DNA of 9,202 nt, from contig JALTEW010000157.1 in the NCBI GenBank assembly GCA_027073795.1, positions 1-9,202 of the forward strand, read 5' to 3'. The DNA comes from a bacterium (GTDB lineage Bacteria; Desulfobacterota; S145-22). Under the pieces are notes generated by a model that saw only the letters and a program-made list of their open reading frames with translations, ran no database searches and was not told where the DNA came from. Positions 4,672-9,202 of this stretch are shown piece after piece. How positions within the stretch are numbered: position 1 is the stretch's first letter; each line of letters starts with the position of its first letter. Position numbers and translations under genes: made by a program.

Positions 4672-6678
4672 ATGTTTAAAAATCCACTGAAGTTTTTCGT
4701 TTTTTTTATATTGTTATTCGCTGCCTTACCCGCCGTTGCGGCTCCTGTCACGTTTACTGATTCTACCGGCCATATTTTCACGCTCCAGCATCGCCCCCGC
4801 CAGGTGGTATGCCTCGTTCCCTCCGTCACCGAGATGATTTTTCGCGTGGGAGGCGGGGATGCCATCAAAGGCGTAACGTATCATTGCACCTATCCCCCGG
4901 AAGCGGCCTTGAAACCGGTTGTGGGGGGCTTTTACTCACCATCCATAGAGCGTATAGCCTCCCTCCACCCGGACCTGATCTTTGCTTCCCGTGTCCAAAA
5001 GGCGGTTATTAAACGTTTCAGGAACACCTGCAAGGTGATTATCCTGGAGGCCAACAGCATCGCGGAGATTGAAAAACACATTGGGATTATCGGCGACATC
5101 TTCGATAGAAGAGAGAAGGCCCAAGCCCTGATCCAAAAAATGGAAAACAACCTGGCCCTGATAAGAAAAAAGATTGCCCGGATACCCCAATCGAAGCGAA
5201 AAAGGGTCATCCGCCTCATGGGGCGAAAAAGGGTGATGGCGCCGGGTGATGATTCGTTCCAGAATGAATACATCCGACTTGCCGGAGGAATCCCCCCCGT
5301 TTTCGGCAAAAGTGGTGCTATAGTGACCGTTTCAGAAGAGGCATGGAAACGTTTCAATCCCCAGGTTATCTACGCATGCGGCGGAGACCGGAAGGCGGCC
5401 TGGCGAATTTTATCCCGGCCTGGGTGGCGGGACGTGGAAGCAGTTCGAAAAAAGGCAATCTATTTTTTTCCGTGCGACCTGACCTGCCGAGCCTCGACCC
5501 ATGCCGCTTACTTCGTTTCATGGCTGTCGTCAGAGATCTATGGGGATATGTATGCAGAAAAAGGTGCACAGGTCCTAAGGGATGGAATTGTCCGCTCTAA
5601 ACCTGTAGCGCTCTCACTCCCCTATATTGACAAGGCAAGCATTGTTTACAGCCATATCGCGGATTTCATAAACAAGACCCTAATTATCAATTTTAAGCAT
5701 CCCCTCAAGGTCCTCTCGACGCTGGAAGGGCCGCGCAAGGGGATAACCGCGGTCGGGAACCACTACCTTCCCCCCCAGTTGTGGGGTATCTCGCACCAGA
5801 TGGGATTCAGGAACTTCCGGAAGAGGATCTATAACGTGCTCCGGCTGCGTGAAACAGACACGAGCCTTCTCATGACCGGCGCTAACATGGACAACCTGTC
5901 GATTCAGACCAAACGTTTCAAGGCTATCACGGTAACGGCATTGGTCACGGCGGGGGTCCGTTCCAACGCGGTGAGGATGTCGAAGGACGAAGGCCGCTAC
6001 TACGAACCCGATCCGGGAACCATTAACATCATCCTGATGACCAATTGCCGGCTGACGCTACGGGCAATGGCACGAGCGATGATTTCCGCCACGGAGGCGA
6101 AGACGGCCGCCCTTCAGGACCTCGATATCCGGAGCGCCTATACCGGACGTGTTCACCAGGCGACTGGAACGGGAACGGATAACATCATCGTGGTTGAGGG
6201 CGATGGCATCCGAATAGACAATGCCGGAGGGCATTCGAAGATGGGAGAGCTTATGGCAAAGGCGGTTTACGGCGGCGTCAGGGAGGCGATATTCAAACAA
6301 AACGGCATCGTGAGGCAGAGGAACGTCTTCCAGCGCTTAAAGGAACGCGGGATATCCACCTACGATCTGATACCGGATAATGGACTGAGCCCCTTTATGT
6401 CCAAGATGCAGGCGGTTAAGGCCCTTGAAGCCCTGCTCCTTGAACCCAAATACGCCGCCTTTATCGAAACGGCCCTGGCCGCCAGCGACCGGGCAGAAAT
6501 CGGGTTGATAAAAAACCTGAAACCCTTCAAGCGGTGGTGCCGGATGGTCGCGGCGGAGATTTCGGGAGTGGGGACACGACCACTCAAGGACCTGGTTGGT
6601 GACAAAAAACTTCCCATGGCGTTAAAGATGGCCTTTAATGGCCTGTTGAACGGGATTGTATGGAAACAAGAAAGATAA
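4672..6678 (+). CDS. cbiZ: Exported BtuF-like binding protein fused to adenosylcobinamide amidohydrolase CbiZ
   Basis: This 668-residue two-domain protein is probably periplasmic. The start is ATG 4672 (GGAG 7 bases upstream); a signal peptide follows (residues 1-24, hydrophobic 5-18, ending AVAA, no lipobox cysteine). An in-frame ATG at 4588 would prefix residues encoded by the repeat array and is rejected. Residues about 25-302 form a BtuF/FepB-type substrate-binding domain (VVCLVPSVTEMIFRVGGGDAIKG at about 45-67, then PDLIFAS). Residues about 317-547 are CbiZ: TAGVRSNAVR (426-435), DPGTINIILMTN (447-458), ATEAKTAALQDL (473-484), ATGTGTDNIIVV (497-508) and AGGHSKMGELMAKAVY (518-533). CbiZ cuts the aminopropanol amide of cobinamide, or in some bacteria of pseudo-cobalamin, giving cobyric acid for salvage. 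Known CbiZ enzymes are cytoplasmic, so the signal peptide and fusion are unusual. About 120 C-terminal residues match nothing I recognise. It overlaps cobN by 19 bases. Confidence 0.9.
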   Translation: MFKNPLKFFVFFILLFAALPAVAAPVTFTDSTGHIFTLQHRPRQVVCLVPSVTEMIFRVGGGDAIKGVTYHCTYPPEAALKPVVGGFYSPSIERIASLHPDLIFASRVQKAVIKRFRNTCKVIILEANSIAEIEKHIGIIGDIFDRREKAQALIQKMENNLALIRKKIARIPQSKRKRVIRLMGRKRVMAPGDDSFQNEYIRLAGGIPPVFGKSGAIVTVSEEAWKRFNPQVIYACGGDRKAAWRILSRPGWRDVEAVRKKAIYFFPCDLTCRASTHAAYFVSWLSSEIYGDMYAEKGAQVLRDGIVRSKPVALSLPYIDKASIVYSHIADFINKTLIINFKHPLKVLSTLEGPRKGITAVGNHYLPPQLWGISHQMGFRNFRKRIYNVLRLRETDTSLLMTGANMDNLSIQTKRFKAITVTALVTAGVRSNAVRMSKDEGRYYEPDPGTINIILMTNCRLTLRAMARAMISATEAKTAALQDLDIRSAYTGRVHQATGTGTDNIIVVEGDGIRIDNAGGHSKMGELMAKAVYGGVREAIFKQNGIVRQRNVFQRLKERGISTYDLIPDNGLSPFMSKMQAVKALEALLLEPKYAAFIETALAASDRAEIGLIKNLKPFKRWCRMVAAEISGVGTRPLKDLVGDKKLPMALKMAFNGLLNGIVWKQER

Positions 6679-9202
6679 TTCACCGTTTTTTCCTGCCCCT
6701 CGCCTTTTTTGTCCTTTTATCGGCTATCTTTCCACAAATCTCCGCAGCCAGGCGGGTATCCCTCCTGATTATCGATTCCGACAGTTACACCGTTAACTCG
6801 GCCATCAAGACCCTGAAACTGAAACCAGGCGTCAAGGTTGAATTCTTTACCTACGGCGATTTGTCCCGTCACCCTAAATCTGAGGCATTCGTCCGACGCT
6901 CCGACGCCTTGATTGTGGATGTCATGGATAAAAGGCTCAGCCGCTACGTGGCAGCCCATGTGGATCTGAAAAAGGTCCCCGTGTATGCTGTCCGGGGCTC
7001 CCGGGATGATGCCCTTCTGAAACGTCAGGGGTTTCGCTTCGACAGAGAGGTTCAGGCCTACTTCCGCAACATCACGGCAAAGAATATCCGCAACATGATT
7101 TACAAGGTCATCCACCAGACCATCGATTCGTCGGTAGCCTATCAGGCTCCGGATGTATTACCCCCCGCGGGTCTCTTTCACCCCGAGGCCCCCGATATCT
7201 TTACCTCTTACGATGATTATCTGGGCTGGTATCAGAAAAGGAAGAACTACCGAGCCGGAAATCCCTGGATAGGGATTATGGTTTTCGCATCCTCCCTGGG
7301 AAAGGGACAGGCAAATCCGATCCGCGTCCTTACCCAAAGGTTCGAGAAAAACGGGTTCAATGTCGTCGTCGCTTTCGGAATGGCCAAGAACGCCCTGGCA
7401 TTTCTCGTCCCCCCCAGGGAGAAACGGCGGGTGGATATCATCCTCGCCTTTTCCATGAAATTCCAGTCCTCCCTGAACGATAAGGTCAAGGCGTATCTCA
7501 GGCGCCTCGATGTCCCGGTGATCAACGCCATCAGCCTCTATTCCCGAACCATCAGGGAATGGCGGAAGGACCCGAAGGGCATTCCCCCCCTGGACGTCGT
7601 CTGGTGCATGGCAACGCCGGAGATTTCGGGGCAGATTGAACCAACACCCCTGATCGGTAAGGTCCGGCTAAAGGATAAAGAAACCTCCAAAACCTTCTAT
7701 ATCCATAAAGTAATTCCGGACAACCTCGATTTCCTTATATCCCGAATAAAGAAATGGATTGCCCTCCAGCGAAATCCCAATCGCCAAAAGCGGGTCGCGA
7801 TTCTCTTTTACAATCACAGCCAGGGCAAACAGAATATCGGGGCGAGTTACCTGAATGTCTTCAAGAGTATCCAGGTCATCCTAAAGCGAATGCGCAAGGA
7901 GGGATATCAGGTCCCCGGAAAATACGACTTGACCGCGAAGGAAATCCGTGGGCTTATCCTTAAATACGCCCGAAACATCGGAAGCTGGGCACCTGGTGAG
8001 CTGGATGCCTTGGTCAGGGACAACAAAGTGGTTGAAATTCCTCTTGCCACCTATAAAAGGTGGTTTCAGCGTCTCCCCAAAGCGTTCCGCGAGGGGGTCA
8101 TCAAACAATGGGGACGGATTGATGACTCAAAGATCATGATTCATAATGGAAAATTTGTCATCCCCTCGGTTATGCTTGGCCATGTCGTCCTGTTACCCGA
8201 ACCGGCGCGGGGTTGGGGAGACGACCCCATGAAGCTCTACCATTCCCCTACCTTGTACCCCCATCACCAGTACGTGGCGGTCTACCTGTGGTTGAAGTAT
8301 GGATTTAAGGCGGACGCCATGATCCACTTGGGCACCCATGCGACCCATGAATGGCTTCCTGGCAAGCAGGCGGGGATGACGGTCGCCGACCCGCCGGAGG
8401 TCCTGATTACGGATATCCCCAATATCTACCCCTACATCGTGGACGACGTGGGGGAGGGCATCCAGGCAAAACGGCGCGGCAGGGGCGTGGTCATCGATCA
8501 CCTCATCCCTCCTCTGAAAAGCTCGGGACTCTATATGGAATACAGCCAACTTTACGACCTGATTGAAGCCTATAACCGCCTCGAGGCCATGGGAAGCCCC
8601 ACTGCAAAGGGAAAGCTAAATACCATAGAGAAGATGACAAAGACACTGGGGTTGGACAAGGACCTGGGTCTGGCTTCCTTCACACCCGACAACATGGAAA
8701 GGCTGGAACACTATCTGCTTAAATTGAAGGGAACCTTGATGCCCTACGGACTGCATACCTTCGGGGTATCCCCGGAGGGTGAGGCCCTGAACTCCACGGC
8801 AAAGATCATCGTCAAGCAAAACAGCGGTACGATCATAGAAAAGGTTGAAAAGGCGCTCAGTACATCAGGCCCCCGTGAAATAGATAACCTCGTCCGCGCC
8901 CTGAATGGACGTTTCATTCCCCCTGGAGAGGGGAACGACCCCATCCGCAATCCCGGGGCGATCCCTACCGGCAAGGACTTTTACGGGTTTGACCCTCAGA
9001 AGATCCCCTCCCGCGCTGCGTGGGAATTAGGAAAGAGGGCCGGGAAAAAAATCATCATGGACGCCCTGAGGAAAAAGGGAACCTACCCCAAAAAGGTCGC
9101 GGTGATCCTGTGGGCAACAGAGACGATTCGAAACGAAGGTGTCAACGAAAGCACTATTTTGTACTTACTGGGACTTCGGCCCGTTTGGGACAAATCGGGA
9201 CG
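6660..9202 (+). CDS. cobN: Exported CobN/HmuS-family chelatase large subunit (partial, runs off the window end)
   Basis: The frame is open from ATG 6660 to the last base: 847 codons plus two bases, about two thirds of a CobN (usually 1,200-1,400 residues). Family motifs appear in order: FYNHSQGKQNIGASYLN (383-399), WGDDPMKLYHSPTLYPHHQY (519-538), HLGTHATHEWLPGK (556-569), PNIYPYIVDD (587-596), PYGLHTFG (695-702) and, around 752-779, FIPPGEGNDP plus IPTGKDFYGFDP. CobN is the ring-binding subunit of aerobic cobaltochelatase. HmuS, a homologue, removes iron from heme. Residues 1-29 are a clear signal peptide (RKIIHR, hydrophobic 10-24, cut near ISA/A), so the protein should act outside the cytoplasm, where the ATP-driven CobS/CobT partners could not work. 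In the 556-569 motif, A561 and H563 replace what I remember as glycine and a non-histidine residue in standard CobN. The start overlaps cbiZ by 19 bases with only a weak ribosome site, suggesting coupled translation. Cobalt insertion, metal removal and corrin binding are all possible roles. Confidence 0.92.
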   Translation, partial: METRKIIHRFFLPLAFFVLLSAIFPQISAARRVSLLIIDSDSYTVNSAIKTLKLKPGVKVEFFTYGDLSRHPKSEAFVRRSDALIVDVMDKRLSRYVAAHVDLKKVPVYAVRGSRDDALLKRQGFRFDREVQAYFRNITAKNIRNMIYKVIHQTIDSSVAYQAPDVLPPAGLFHPEAPDIFTSYDDYLGWYQKRKNYRAGNPWIGIMVFASSLGKGQANPIRVLTQRFEKNGFNVVVAFGMAKNALAFLVPPREKRRVDIILAFSMKFQSSLNDKVKAYLRRLDVPVINAISLYSRTIREWRKDPKGIPPLDVVWCMATPEISGQIEPTPLIGKVRLKDKETSKTFYIHKVIPDNLDFLISRIKKWIALQRNPNRQKRVAILFYNHSQGKQNIGASYLNVFKSIQVILKRMRKEGYQVPGKYDLTAKEIRGLILKYARNIGSWAPGELDALVRDNKVVEIPLATYKRWFQRLPKAFREGVIKQWGRIDDSKIMIHNGKFVIPSVMLGHVVLLPEPARGWGDDPMKLYHSPTLYPHHQYVAVYLWLKYGFKADAMIHLGTHATHEWLPGKQAGMTVADPPEVLITDIPNIYPYIVDDVGEGIQAKRRGRGVVIDHLIPPLKSSGLYMEYSQLYDLIEAYNRLEAMGSPTAKGKLNTIEKMTKTLGLDKDLGLASFTPDNMERLEHYLLKLKGTLMPYGLHTFGVSPEGEALNSTAKIIVKQNSGTIIEKVEKALSTSGPREIDNLVRALNGRFIPPGEGNDPIRNPGAIPTGKDFYGFDPQKIPSRAAWELGKRAGKKIIMDALRKKGTYPKKVAVILWATETIRNEGVNESTILYLLGLRPVWDKSG

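Noticed and set aside
7247..8974. Several minus- and plus-strand frames of 67-118 codons inside the chelatase gene
   Set aside because: All are shadows of the continuous CobN frame, which holds the family motifs along its length.

Overview
The window reads as one plus-strand operon from a Gram-negative bacterium. The outer-membrane receptor and exported proteins require two membranes. The combination of corrinoid-salvage genes with DUF2162 and DUF2149 is one I associate with anaerobic Deltaproteobacteria (Desulfobacterota), Bacteroidetes and methanogenic archaea. The first is my best guess for the host, but this is inference and the species is not identified.

Layout. Positions 1-101 hold what looks like the 3' end of a cobalamin riboswitch (hairpin with GTGGC in its loop) followed by a strong intrinsic terminator. 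A leader of about 210 bases with one hairpin leads to a TonB-dependent receptor (315-2351). Next come three inner-membrane genes with overlapping or nearly overlapping ends: a seven-helix DUF2162 protein with a membrane CPVC motif (2422-3165), an ExbB/TolQ/MotA-type channel protein (3162-3788) and a small DUF2149 protein resembling ExbD around its membrane helix (3775-4116). A foreign-looking cassette interrupts the operon at 4118-4659: a four-helix-bundle (S23 family) gene between inverted arrays of 7-base repeats, bounded by a 6-base direct repeat TCTTTA. After it come an exported fusion of a BtuF-like binding protein with the amidohydrolase CbiZ (4672-6678) and an exported CobN-family chelatase (6660 to beyond the window end).

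How the genes may work together (inference). The receptor would bring a corrinoid into the periplasm. The BtuF-CbiZ fusion would bind it and cut off its nucleotide-loop side. The exported CobN-like protein would handle the metal or the ring outside the cytoplasm. Classical CobN needs the ATPase partners CobS and CobT, and ATP is not available in the periplasm. The adjacent ExbB/DUF2149 pair could supply proton-motive energy instead, as may also be the case in the hmuYRSTUV heme operons of Bacteroidetes, whose HmuS is a CobN homologue. No TonB, BtuC, BtuD, CobS or CobT gene lies in the window. This putative extracytoplasmic corrinoid-processing system and the four-helix-bundle cassette are the two most interesting items.
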